Below, in pieces: positions 8,455-15,042 of a stretch of 39,436 nucleotides of DNA; the first letter of the stretch is position 1; each line of letters opens with the position of its first letter. Under the pieces are notes generated by a model, which saw only the letters and a list, made by a program, of their open reading frames with translations, did no database searches and had not been told where the DNA came from. The translations under genes were made by a program, and so were the position numbers. This DNA comes from an uncultured Bacilli bacterium (lineage in GTDB: Bacteria > Bacillota_I > Bacilli_A > RF39 > UBA660), in contig CAJFEV010000008.1 in the NCBI GenBank assembly GCA_904374795.1, positions 1 to 39,436 on the forward strand, given 5' to 3'.

Positions 8455-8828
8455 TATTCCTCCTCGTAAAATATTTTTAACAAATCAATAAGTTTAGATA
8501 AATTGATTCCACTTTCTTTTCCTAAATCAACTGCTTTTTGTAAATGTTCTTCAATTTCTCTTTGTTTTTCCTCTTGAACAAAATTCTTATTAAAAGAGCT
8601 AACAAAACTTCCTCTACCAACTGTTGTTTCAATAAAACCATCTTTTTGTAAATCTTCATAAGCTCTTTGTACTGATATAACACTAACGTGCAAAGATTTA
8701 GCTAAAGAACGCATTGAGGGTATTGATTCTCCAGCTTTTAATTCGCCAGACATTATCATTTGTTTAAATTGACTTGTTATTTGCTCATATATTGGCTTAC
8801 TTGTATTATTACTAATGATAATTTCCAT
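8454..8828 (-). CDS. GntR-family repressor of the YtrA type
   Basis: 124 aa from the ATG at 8828, which has GGAGG 7 nt upstream; a GTG two codons earlier lies against the ribosome site and is less likely. The N-terminal winged helix is clear (ISNNTSKPIYEQIT to ESIPSMRSLAKSLHVSVISVQRAYEDL and a wing with GRGSFV). The short helical C-terminal tail of about 45 residues without a ligand domain is the YtrA subfamily layout. It heads the ABC operon and probably represses it through the palindrome at 8843-8867. Confidence 0.93.
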   Translation of the reverse strand: MEIIISNNTSKPIYEQITSQFKQMIMSGELKAGESIPSMRSLAKSLHVSVISVQRAYEDLQKDGFIETTVGRGSFVSSFNKNFVQEEKQREIEEHLQKAVDLGKESGINLSKLIDLLKIFYEEE

Positions 8829-8842
8829 TTTCACCCCTCCTA

Positions 8843-8893
8843 AATGTACTTATTGAATAAGTACATTATAGTACATTTTGCTTTTGCTGTCAA
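8843..8893 (-). promoter_or_regulatory. GntR operon promoter and palindromic operator
   Basis: A near-ideal sigma-A promoter reads TTGACA (8893-8888), a 17-bp spacer and TATAAT (8870-8865). A perfect 12-bp inverted repeat around one central base spans 8843-8867 (half-site AATGTACTTATT). It covers the start of transcription and the edge of the -10. A third GTACAT-type half-site lies at 8871-8876. Binding of the GntR product here would block its own operon. Confidence 0.85.
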
Positions 8894-8947
8894 CTCCAAC
8901 AAAAAAAGAAAAATTAGATTGTTTTATAATTTTTCTTTTTGTTTATT

Positions 8948-9601
8948 TTATAAAAGTAATCTTGTCATAACTTCTTCAGCTTGTTTTTGAGTCAATACTT
9001 TTTCCATGTATTCATCAAAACCATATTCATAAATGAACTCATCTCTAGCTCCTGTAGAAAGAGTTAATACAACAATAGGAATATTAAATCCTTCTATATC
9101 TTTTAAATCATGTAAAACATCTATTCCATTACGTTTACCATATTTATATAGATTATTAGTTATGATAACGTCACAAGTATAACCATGAACAATTTTATCA
9201 TAGATGTCATCACCAGATTCTACAGTATCAACTTCAAAGCCTAATGACATTAATACTTTCCTAGTGTTTTGAAGCATCCACTCATGATAATCACCAACTA
9301 GAGCCTTTTTTCCTTTAAAAGTATCTTTCATGACTAATGAGGTGTTATCAGATATTTTAATTTTCTTATTACTATTAATTTTCTTTAATTCTTGTTCTTT
9401 TACTATTTTCAATTCTCTTTCATTTCTTTTACTTTCTCGAAAATAGTATTCTTTCTCTTCTTGTTCTGTTTTTAAATTACGTTCTAATAATATTGAATGT
9501 AGTTTATACCCTCTAAGTTTGTCAATCAAAATAAAAAGAACAATACATAAAATTACTACTAAAATTACTGCTATTATTAACAAAATTTCTATAGCATCCA
9601 T
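8948..9601 (-). CDS. Membrane-anchored pseudo-receiver domain protein
   Basis: 217 aa. A membrane helix (about 5-27) is followed by a charged, probably coiled-coil stretch (about 35-80). A receiver-like domain (about 97-217) follows with KALVGDYHE in place of the acidic-pocket strand, CDVIITNN, VVLTLSTG and EYMEKVL. The positions of the usual Thr (180) and Lys (201) are kept, but the phosphoacceptor Asp is Asn149 and only one pocket acid (Asp104) remains. It should therefore not be phosphorylated normally. There is no output domain. Architecture and missing Asp point to a scaffold or protein-interaction role at the membrane. No partner kinase is adjacent. Confidence 0.75.
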   Translation of the reverse strand: MDAIEILLIIAVILVVILCIVLFILIDKLRGYKLHSILLERNLKTEQEEKEYYFRESKRNERELKIVKEQELKKINSNKKIKISDNTSLVMKDTFKGKKALVGDYHEWMLQNTRKVLMSLGFEVDTVESGDDIYDKIVHGYTCDVIITNNLYKYGKRNGIDVLHDLKDIEGFNIPIVVLTLSTGARDEFIYEYGFDEYMEKVLTQKQAEEVMTRLLL

Positions 9602-9620
9602 TATAGTTTCCTTTCCTTAA

Positions 9621-9638
9621 TCTATACACGTGTATAGA
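9621..9638. promoter_or_regulatory. Perfect 18-bp palindrome between divergent genes
   Basis: TCTATACACGTGTATAGA is a perfect palindrome lying between the pseudo-receiver gene (minus) and the small HTH gene (plus). A plus-strand TATAAT sits at 9661-9666. A dimeric repressor, perhaps the adjacent HTH protein, may bind here and control both genes. Confidence 0.55.
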
Positions 9639-9694
9639 AGACTTTGTACTGCACAAACTATATAATAAAATAAGGTTTTCGGGATTGGAGGCGA

Positions 9695-9982
9695 TTGATT
9701 ATTACAAGGAAAAGTAAAGATATACTTGCAATAAATTTGAAATATTATAGGTATCAATCTAATTTATCTCAAGAGAAATTTGCTGAAGCTATTGATACCA
9801 CCTTCTTATACGAATACCAATTAGAAAAAGGTAAAAGAAATCCATCTGTGAATATGTTGGATAAATTATCCACCAACATTTCTAAATTGTTAGATTGTAA
9901 TATTACACCTGCTGATTTATTATCATACGATGAAAAGAAAATTATAAGTTCTAAAAGAATTGATAAAAGAAATAGTAATTAG
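9695..9982 (+). CDS. Small Xre-family HTH protein
   Basis: 95 aa. A Cro/CI HTH occupies residues 10-70 (SNLSQEKFAEAIDTTFLYEYQLEKGKRNPS) followed by a basic tail. The TTG start is the only standard codon that places the whole HTH in frame behind GGAGG, but its spacing is only 3 nt, so the exact start is uncertain. It is divergent from the pseudo-receiver gene across the palindrome. Confidence 0.7.
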   Translation: MIITRKSKDILAINLKYYRYQSNLSQEKFAEAIDTTFLYEYQLEKGKRNPSVNMLDKLSTNISKLLDCNITPADLLSYDEKKIISSKRIDKRNSN

Positions 9983-10178
9983 TGTCGACCAAAACATTTT
10001 AATTACTTTTTTTATAAAATTTTTTACTAGTATTCATATATCTATCGCCTCGGGATTTACCTTGTATTTATTTTCTTACAACTAACACTCTCCTTTCGTT
10101 AGTAATTCATATATATACTGCTTTATGATTACTCAAATACAATTATAACACAAATTTTGACTTATAAAACATAAAGTT

Positions 10179-10236
10179 GCTCCTTGTGAAGGAGCAGTAT
10201 GTTAATGATATTTCCTATAAAATTATTTATAGGAGG
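10179..10236 (+). promoter_or_regulatory. Two consecutive hairpins that each bury a ribosome site (possible translational attenuator)
   Basis: Hairpin 1 (GCTCCTT/AAGGAGC, 10179-10195) contains the AAGGAG that would serve a 20-codon leader ORF at 10199. Hairpin 2 is a perfect 9-bp stem (10213-10221 with 10226-10234), extended by two wobble pairs, and encloses the AGGAGG of the downstream HTH gene. Translating the leader ORF would melt hairpin 2. There is no T run, so these are not terminators. Confidence 0.5.
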
Positions 10237-10261
10237 TACTAACGATGAACAACATTTATGA
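10199..10261 (+). CDS. Putative 20-aa leader peptide upstream of HTH gene
   Basis: ATG at 10199 with AAGGAG 4 nt upstream opens MLMIFPIKLFIGGTNDEQHL and stops at 10261, overlapping the start of the HTH gene in another frame. It passes through the hairpin that hides the HTH ribosome site. No homology is claimed; evidence is only position, ribosome site and structure. Confidence 0.3.
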   Translation: MLMIFPIKLFIGGTNDEQHL

Positions 10262-10511
10262 TTTATTTAATCTTATAGGTAGAAATATGAAAACTATAAG
10301 AACTGAAATAATTGGTAAATCGCAAGAAAAAATGGCAGAAGAAAACGATTTAAGTAGAAGTTTTATTTCACACATCGAAAGTCCAAATGTGGATATGGGA
10401 GTTTCATTAGATACCTTATTTTATTTAGCACAGAAATATAACTTTGATATTAGAAAATTCTTCGATGGATATGAAGAACTTATGAATAAAGATAAAAGAA
10501 ATGACGATTAA
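10245..10511 (+). CDS. Small Xre-family HTH protein
   Basis: 88 aa with a Cro/CI HTH (residues 10-75: KSQEKMAEENDLSRSFISHIE to LDTLFYLAQKYNFDIRKFF). The start has a full AGGAGG 8 nt upstream, but this site is within a predicted stem. It is probably a regulator of element genes; the target is unknown. It is convergent with the CAP-domain gene, and a terminator covers its stop. Confidence 0.8.
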   Translation: MNNIYDLFNLIGRNMKTIRTEIIGKSQEKMAEENDLSRSFISHIESPNVDMGVSLDTLFYLAQKYNFDIRKFFDGYEELMNKDKRNDD

Positions 10512-10525
10512 TCATTTCTTTTTTT
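10497..10525 (+). terminator. Terminator of the small HTH gene
   Basis: The stem AGAAATGA/TCATTTCT (8 bp, 7-nt loop) overlaps the stop codon and is followed by seven T on the plus strand. Confidence 0.7.
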
Positions 10526-11648
10526 AGTAGTTCATTCTAAACGATGCTACAGCATACCATGTTCCGTTTTTCTCATATACACTTACTGCCATTGCTGTAT
10601 TTTGATCTCTTAACATAGTTTCTCTATGTGTTGGGCTACTTTTCCAAGCCTCAAAGAAATTACCACCTGCTGTTCCATAACCAATATTTTCATCAAAACC
10701 GTAGGAAGCATTATGCGAATAATTGCTTACAATTTGTTTAGCTCTCATGTCAGCTTCATTTTGTGCTTCTGTAGTGATTGGTAATTCAGATTTGCCATTT
10801 TGTCTTCTATAAGCATTAATCTGAGATGCGTATGTGCTAGCAATATCCCTTCTATATCCTTCTGATGATTGCTGAGAAGTATTATTACTTGATTGATTGC
10901 TTTTATTATTGTTTGTTGTATTATTGTTTTGTTTGCTCGTACTAGTATTATTATTACTTGAAGAAGGAGCTGGATTATTTTTAGCATTCTCATATTCAAT
11001 CATTGCATCACTTTTATATATAGTACCATCAATAGTTTTACTTATCTTTCCGTCCTCTTTAGCTGATTCTAAATCAATAATTTCTAATGTAAATTTTTTA
11101 GATGTTTTATTTTTATATTGATCTGTTGCAGTTGCTTCTAATTCATAAGTACCAATTTGAGATAAATCATAATCACCATCAATAGTGATTTCAACTTTCG
11201 ATAAATCCTCTGCTTCAAAGAATTTTTTTAAATCTACATCTTTTGAGTTTTGTTCTAAAGTTATTTTTTCTGGTACTGTTTTAAATTCTGGCTTTTTAGT
11301 ATCTTCTACTTTTATTTGAAATTGAATTTCTTTATCTTTATATTTCATAGATAATTTATAACTACCAACTTCTAATAATTCAGCATCTTTTGATAATAAT
11401 TTATCATCTACTATACTGAATTTATTTTTATCTTCGATATTAAGTTTATATTCATCTATATCTCTTATTTCTTCAGGATTCTTTAAATAATAAGATGATG
11501 TAAAAGGTACTTGATCTCCAAATTCAAATACAAAAGTATCTTTCTTCAATACAAGCTGATTTTTATTTAATAAAAGAAAAGAAATAACAATTAAAGATAT
11601 TATTATAATAATGGAAATTAAAATGATAATCAATTTTTTTCGCTTCAT
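10524..11648 (-). CDS. Membrane-anchored surface protein with Ig-like domain and CAP (SCP/YkwD) domain
   Basis: 374 aa from the ATG at 11648 (GAGGTG 6 nt upstream; the GTG three codons earlier lies within that site). A basic start and membrane helix (about 4-27) are followed by a beta-rich region. A bacterial Ig/HYR-like domain (about 120-190, KKPEFKTVPEKITLEQ to YELEATATDQYKNKTSKKFTLEI) precedes a low-complexity Asn/Ser/Gln linker and a C-terminal CAP domain (about 265-374: INAYRRQNG, YSHNAS, ENIGYG, AWKSSPTHRETML, WYAVASF). CAP domains of this type are extracellular and of uncertain activity. On this element it may serve contact with the envelope or other cells. It ends the operon beginning at 13579. 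Confidence 0.85.
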   Translation of the reverse strand: MKRKKLIIILISIIIIISLIVISFLLLNKNQLVLKKDTFVFEFGDQVPFTSSYYLKNPEEIRDIDEYKLNIEDKNKFSIVDDKLLSKDAELLEVGSYKLSMKYKDKEIQFQIKVEDTKKPEFKTVPEKITLEQNSKDVDLKKFFEAEDLSKVEITIDGDYDLSQIGTYELEATATDQYKNKTSKKFTLEIIDLESAKEDGKISKTIDGTIYKSDAMIEYENAKNNPAPSSSNNNTSTSKQNNNTTNNNKSNQSSNNTSQQSSEGYRRDIASTYASQINAYRRQNGKSELPITTEAQNEADMRAKQIVSNYSHNASYGFDENIGYGTAGGNFFEAWKSSPTHRETMLRDQNTAMAVSVYEKNGTWYAVASFRMNY

Positions 11649-11700
11649 TTGATACACCTCACACGTCTATGTAAATGTGGCAAAGCCACATTATATACTT

Positions 11701-12162
11701 CTAATTAATATGAAATTCATAAGTCGTTTGATAACTATAAGACACTCTATCGTTATAAATCGCTAATAAGTAAAATGCTTTAGGTTTATACTTTCTAATC
11801 GTTCTTTCTGCTATCTTCATTTTAACAGAAATTTGTGAATCTGTCAGTCCATAAAATCCTTTCCACATTAATAATTCTCCCAATACAGCATCTTTACTTT
11901 GAATTTCACATATATTTTTGATATATTGTCCAACTTTATCTTTTTCATTGTCTAACTTCTCTACTATTTTATTTTCAAATGAGCTTTTTTTTCTAACTTG
12001 ATTTGAGAATTTTATTAAACTAGTAGAGTTCATTGGAATAGTTAGATTTTTTTTAATTCGCCTTTCAACTAAAGGCTGATATTTCATACAAAGTTTCTTA
12101 CCATTTAAAATTGTTTTTTGTTCATCAATTTCTGGTATGTAAACTTCTGAAACATCAATCAT
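11701..12162 (-). CDS. ArpU-like transcriptional regulator (sigma-region-4-like)
   Basis: 153 aa. The C-terminal half has the pattern AVLGELLMWKGFYGLTDSQI then MKIAERTIRKYKPKAFYLLA, resembling the HTH of ArpU/RinA-type regulators of late phage operons. The N-terminal half is charged and helical. It starts 1 bp after the cold-shock gene stops and belongs to the same operon. On a non-phage element it probably activates transfer or late genes; that is inference. Confidence 0.6.
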   Translation of the reverse strand: MIDVSEVYIPEIDEQKTILNGKKLCMKYQPLVERRIKKNLTIPMNSTSLIKFSNQVRKKSSFENKIVEKLDNEKDKVGQYIKNICEIQSKDAVLGELLMWKGFYGLTDSQISVKMKIAERTIRKYKPKAFYLLAIYNDRVSYSYQTTYEFHIN

Positions 12163-12163
12163 A

Positions 12164-12385
12164 TTATGCCACAGTTTCTACTTCTTCTTGTTCTATTTTA
12201 TAAACATTGACTGCTTTCTTTAATTCTGGATCATAGTCAAATTGAACTAAATCTCCTTCATCTAATGTTTTAAAACCATTCATCATAATTTCTGAAAAAT
12301 GAACATATATATCATTTTCTACTTCCTCACTTTGAATAAATCCATACCCCAACTGAGCATCAAACCATTTTACTTTCCCTTTCAT
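12164..12385 (-). CDS. Cold-shock domain protein (CspA family)
   Basis: 73 aa, the usual single-domain size. RNP1-like KWFDAQLGYGFI and RNP2-like DIYVHFSEI are present, with the typical GDLVQFDYD. RNP1 in chromosomal Csp proteins reads KGFGFI, so this one is diverged (QLGYGFI). It would bind single-stranded nucleic acid as an RNA chaperone. The start overlaps the end of the upstream membrane-protein gene by 4 bp. Confidence 0.9.
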   Translation of the reverse strand: MKGKVKWFDAQLGYGFIQSEEVENDIYVHFSEIMMNGFKTLDEGDLVQFDYDPELKKAVNVYKIEQEEVETVA

Positions 12386-12987
12386 CTTCTTTTTCCCTTT
12401 CCTTTCGTCTTTAATTCATTTTCTCCTACAGCAATTCCATATAACTCATCAATCTTTGATGTAATAGAATTAATGATTAATAAAATAGCTAAGGTTACAA
12501 CTATATAATAAAAACTACTCATTAAACTACTAAATACTGCAAAATGTATAATTAATAAAACTATTTCTGGTATCAATAAAATTCCACATATAAACATCAT
12601 AATAATTTCTTTTGTACTTTTTATATTTTTCTTTTTGATTGCAATTAATGTTATTGCAAATACAAGTGTAATAATACATTTCTTTTTGATTGCAATTAAT
12701 GTTATTGCAAATACAAGTGTAATAATACATATATTGTAAACATCTAAAATAAAAGCAATAAACTTATTAATATTTATGATATTAACACTTGTAAGATATA
12801 TTAAACTTTGTGTAACCAGATTTACAAATATAAAAGTTGTTAATAAAAATATTATTTGCTTTACTACTTTTAAAATATTAGAAACTTTATGATATTTTTG
12901 CATCCTTTTATTATTGCCTTCGCCCTTCCAATACTCCATAGCACTTCTATCATATAAATCAGTATAAAACTGTTTTAGTTTTTTCAT
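12382..12987 (-). CDS. Hypothetical membrane protein with an internal 17-residue tandem duplication
   Basis: 201 aa. A soluble N-terminal part (about 40 residues) is followed by several hydrophobic helices. Residues about 86-119 are two exact copies of the 17-residue unit CIITLVFAITLIAIKKK, created by a perfect 51-bp DNA duplication. This adds a whole extra hydrophobic segment with a KKK cap and so may change the topology downstream. The function is unknown. The gene overlaps the MazF and cold-shock genes by 4 bp on each side, so it is part of one translationally coupled operon. Confidence 0.7.
   Translation of the reverse strand: MKKLKQFYTDLYDRSAMEYWKGEGNNKRMQKYHKVSNILKVVKQIIFLLTTFIFVNLVTQSLIYLTSVNIININKFIAFILDVYNICIITLVFAITLIAIKKKCIITLVFAITLIAIKKKNIKSTKEIIMMFICGILLIPEIVLLIIHFAVFSSLMSSFYYIVVTLAILLIINSITSKIDELYGIAVGENELKTKGKGKRR
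12629..12730. repeat. Perfect 51-bp tandem duplication
   Basis: Bases 12629-12679 are repeated exactly at 12680-12730, with no mismatch. The unit length keeps the reading frame and falls in a membrane helix of the 201-aa protein. Identity of both copies points to a recent event. Confidence 0.95.
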
Positions 12988-13319
12988 TTCTCCTCCTTCA
13001 ATGATAGAGATATAGATATTGCTTCATCAATATCTTTCATAGTACTACGTTTTAAAGTATATTGGTAACAGATTATCTGCTCTTTTGAGATAGTAAAGAT
13101 ATGTTCACATAAAGCCATCTGCTTTGAATCAATCCTTACATGAATTGGTAAATCAGTTCTTTTAATTTTTGTAGTAATTGGCACAACAATTAGTGTTTTA
13201 GAAAAAGTATTAGCGTAATCATTCTGGACGATTATACATGGACGTCTTCCGTTTTGAATATTAGGATAAGAATTATTAAGATTAACTAAATAGACATTGC
13301 CTTTTTTATAATTTTTCAT
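12984..13319 (-). CDS. MazF/PemK-family toxin (endoribonuclease fold)
   Basis: 111 aa, the usual MazF size. It shows the family pattern: KGNVYLVNL, then NGRRPCIIVQND, TLIVVPITTKI and a C-terminal helix. MazF toxins cleave mRNA. The usual antitoxin of MazE or RHH type is not next to it. The gene upstream, overlapping by 4 bp, encodes an 87-aa protein with no visible antitoxin motif. It is thus either an unusual toxin-antitoxin pair or an orphan regulator-like PemK as often carried on Firmicutes elements. Confidence 0.88.
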   Translation of the reverse strand: MKNYKKGNVYLVNLNNSYPNIQNGRRPCIIVQNDYANTFSKTLIVVPITTKIKRTDLPIHVRIDSKQMALCEHIFTISKEQIICYQYTLKRSTMKDIDEAISISLSLKEEK

Positions 13320-13579
13320 AAAAAGTATATTTTAATTGGTGTTTTTACTTCAAGAATATAATAAGCGTTTAGAGGATATTTGGACTTTCTTTTGAATCTA
13401 TCTTTAGGGTTTTCATAAATAATTCTTAAATCACAATTAAATCCAATCTTTTCTAACTGTTTGATTACATTTTCTTTTCCTACACGTTTTACAAGATCCC
13501 TGCCACAAGAACAATTACCAAATTTATCCAGATGATTGATAATCCATTGTGGTATTATTTCTTCATTAGATTTAGACAT
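13316..13579 (-). CDS. Hypothetical 87-aa protein upstream of MazF
   Basis: Not recognised. It is small and basic at the C-terminus, with a CSCGRDLVKRVGKENVI segment and another Cys in GFNCDLRI. The start at 13579 has AAAGG about 11 nt upstream. It overlaps mazF by 4 bp (ATGA), the arrangement expected of an antitoxin gene, but no MazE-like DNA-binding domain is evident. It is the first gene of the operon that runs to 10524. Confidence 0.65.
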   Translation of the reverse strand: MSKSNEEIIPQWIINHLDKFGNCSCGRDLVKRVGKENVIKQLEKIGFNCDLRIIYENPKDRFKRKSKYPLNAYYILEVKTPIKIYFL

Positions 13580-13678
13580 TTAGATGTCATCCTTTCAACA
13601 TTACTATTCAACACTTCATAATACTGCACTTTGGAAACCAATCTGTCTTTTTGTTTCTATCTATCACTCCTCTCTTTT

Positions 13679-13769
13679 GTAGACTACAGGAAACATTTAC
13701 TTTTTTTAAAAACACTAGTTATTAAGTGTAATTTTAAAAGTATTAGTTTGTAGACCACAGGAAACATTT
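13679..13769. repeat. Two operator-like repeats upstream of the 87-aa/mazF operon
   Basis: GTAGACTACAGGAAACATTT (13679-13698) and GTAGACCACAGGAAACATTT (13750-13769) differ by one base and are 71 bp apart in the same orientation. Related copies flank the promoter region of the Xre gene at 14650. The surrounding non-coding stretch 13580-13930 otherwise shows only AT-rich sequence and the hairpin at 13900. Confidence 0.7.
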
Positions 13770-13899
13770 TGCTTTAAAAAAATAAGTACTCCCTCTAGTT
13801 ATGTTATGATTTCTCATCACCATCCTCGGTACTTCATCCTACACATACATATTAATCTTTTTTTTAAAAAAAGTCAACCACTATTTTGAAGATTAAATT

Positions 13900-13924
13900 G
13901 CTGTATAGATATTTTCTATACAGC
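13900..13924. terminator. Perfect 10-bp stem-loop after the 105-aa gene
   Basis: GCTGTATAGA, a 5-nt loop and TCTATACAGC lie 6 bp beyond the stop of the 105-aa gene. No T run follows on the minus strand, so it may be an mRNA-end stabiliser or operator rather than a true terminator. Confidence 0.4.
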
Positions 13925-13930
13925 TTGGTA

Positions 13931-14248
13931 CTATTTTCTCATTATTGAGTCAGAATAATCAGATAATAATTTTAAAGTATTATCTAAAATGTCTTCATCC
14001 TCTATTGAAACAGTACCAATGATACCAACTGCATTTATTAAATTTTCTAATTTTACTGCTAATGAACTCGTACATAAAAGATCTTGAGTGGTAGTCTTAT
14101 AATCTTTTATTATTACATTGAGTTTTTGAAGCAACATTGATAAGTCTTGATAATTCATACTTTCCTTTAATTCAATGTGCTTTTGTACTACAGTTAATAC
14201 TTCATCTACTTCTTTTGCTACTTTTACTACTACAATTTCATTAGTCAT
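13931..14248 (-). CDS. Hypothetical 105-aa helical protein
   Basis: Not recognised. It is predicted nearly all-helical and acidic, with heptad-like leucines (LSMLLQKLNVIIKDYK, LENLINAVGIIG), so it may dimerise. It overlaps the 61-aa gene by 8 bp and is probably transcribed with it, opposite to the Xre gene. Confidence 0.6.
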   Translation of the reverse strand: MTNEIVVVKVAKEVDEVLTVVQKHIELKESMNYQDLSMLLQKLNVIIKDYKTTTQDLLCTSSLAVKLENLINAVGIIGTVSIEDEDILDNTLKLLSDYSDSIMRK

Positions 14249-14426
14249 ACTTTTTTCCTTCCTTTTTTTGAGTGGTATTTGTGGCTTCTTCCCCCTTTAA
14301 ATGATTAATACACTCTTCAAGAATCTGGATAGTTGTAGCTCGATCTAATTGTGTAGAAATTTTAATCTTTTTATCTTTCCTTGTACTTACACTAATCATT
14401 ATACTTCTGACCTGACATGAAGACAT
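14241..14426 (-). CDS. Hypothetical 61-aa protein (start uncertain)
   Basis: Not recognised. It is basic, with one amphipathic helix (DRATTIQILEECINHLKGEE). Two starts are possible. The ATG at 14426 has no ribosome site at a usual distance. The ATG at 14399 gives 52 aa, and overlaps the stop of a 16-codon ORF that does have a good ribosome site (14392-14442). The second would be expressed by translational coupling. Confidence 0.55.
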   Translation of the reverse strand: MSSCQVRSIMISVSTRKDKKIKISTQLDRATTIQILEECINHLKGEEATNTTQKKEGKKYD

Positions 14427-14442
14427 CTCTATATTTATTCAC
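14392..14442 (-). CDS. Possible 16-aa leader ORF coupled to the 61-aa gene
   Basis: GTG at 14442, preceded by AAGGAAGAGAG, encodes MNKYRDVFMSGQKYND and stops at 14392 in ATGATTAG, overlapping the internal ATG of the next gene. Upstream is a hairpin AGGGTG/CACCCT. The support is positional only. Confidence 0.25.
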   Translation of the reverse strand: MNKYRDVFMSGQKYND

Positions 14443-14535
14443 CTCTCTTCCTTAGGGTGAAAAAACCACCCTTTTCAAACTATCGCCTCCACTTCATATA
14501 CTACTAATTTAATAATATCAAAAAAAATTATGTTT

Positions 14536-14604
14536 GTCTACCACAGGCAACATAATTGCTTAATAATTAAAATTGAAAAGATATTTTTGTTACCCGTGGT
14601 AGAC
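14536..14604. repeat. Inverted operator-like repeats in the Xre promoter region
   Basis: GTCTACCACAGGCAAC (14536-14551) and its inverted partner GTTACCCGTGGTAGAC (14589-14604) match at 14 of 16 positions. They face each other across 37 bp of AT-rich DNA, just upstream of the Xre gene. With the two copies at 13679 and 13750 they define a motif GTnnACYACRGGnAACA. It is a likely binding site for the Xre protein, or iterons for the initiator at 15043. Confidence 0.7.
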
Positions 14605-14649
14605 ATTTTATAAAAAAAATAGTAAAATGATAAAGAAAGAGGTTGGATT

Positions 14650-15027
14650 ATGACTAGAAATGAAGCAATAAAAAAAATTGTATCTGATTATATATCATCC
14701 AATGGATTATCACAAAGTGATTTTGCTAGGCGTGGTGGATTAACTAGAGTTTATGTAAATAAACTTATTAAAAGAGATCCATCAACAAAATATGGAATAT
14801 CCTCTACCATGTTTGCTAAAATTGCTGATGCAATGAGAATGCAAGTGCAAGATTTAGAAGATTTAGTACACCTATATGAAGAAAATGATTCTATTCCAAA
14901 AGATTACACAGAAATTTCCAAGATTAAAAATGACATAATAAACATAATTAGAAATTCAAACCTTAATGAAAAACAATTATTAGAAATATATTACTTTATA
15001 AATCAATATAGCTCTAAAAATAGTTAG
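14650..15027 (+). CDS. Xre-like regulator
   Basis: 125 aa. The HTH is in the N-terminal half (LSQSDFARRGGLTRVYVNKLIKR, then STMFAKIADAMRMQVQDLEDLV), followed by a helical tail (IINIIRNSNLNEKQLLEIYYFI). The start at 14650 has AAAGAGG 7 nt upstream. It reads opposite to the leftward operons and sits behind the inverted repeat. It is probably the element's master repressor, controlling both directions; this is inference from the repeats. Confidence 0.8.
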   Translation: MTRNEAIKKIVSDYISSNGLSQSDFARRGGLTRVYVNKLIKRDPSTKYGISSTMFAKIADAMRMQVQDLEDLVHLYEENDSIPKDYTEISKIKNDIINIIRNSNLNEKQLLEIYYFINQYSSKNS

Positions 15028-15042
15028 AGTTTTTATTTTGCT

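Noticed and set aside
8843-8876. GTACAT repeats at the GntR promoter as a recombination site
   Set aside because: Their position over the -10 and start region and the GntR gene next to them make an operator the simpler reading.
12530-12730. Open frame with an exact internal repeat (66 codons, minus strand)
   Set aside because: It is another frame of the 201-aa gene; the repeat is the 51-bp duplication already explained.
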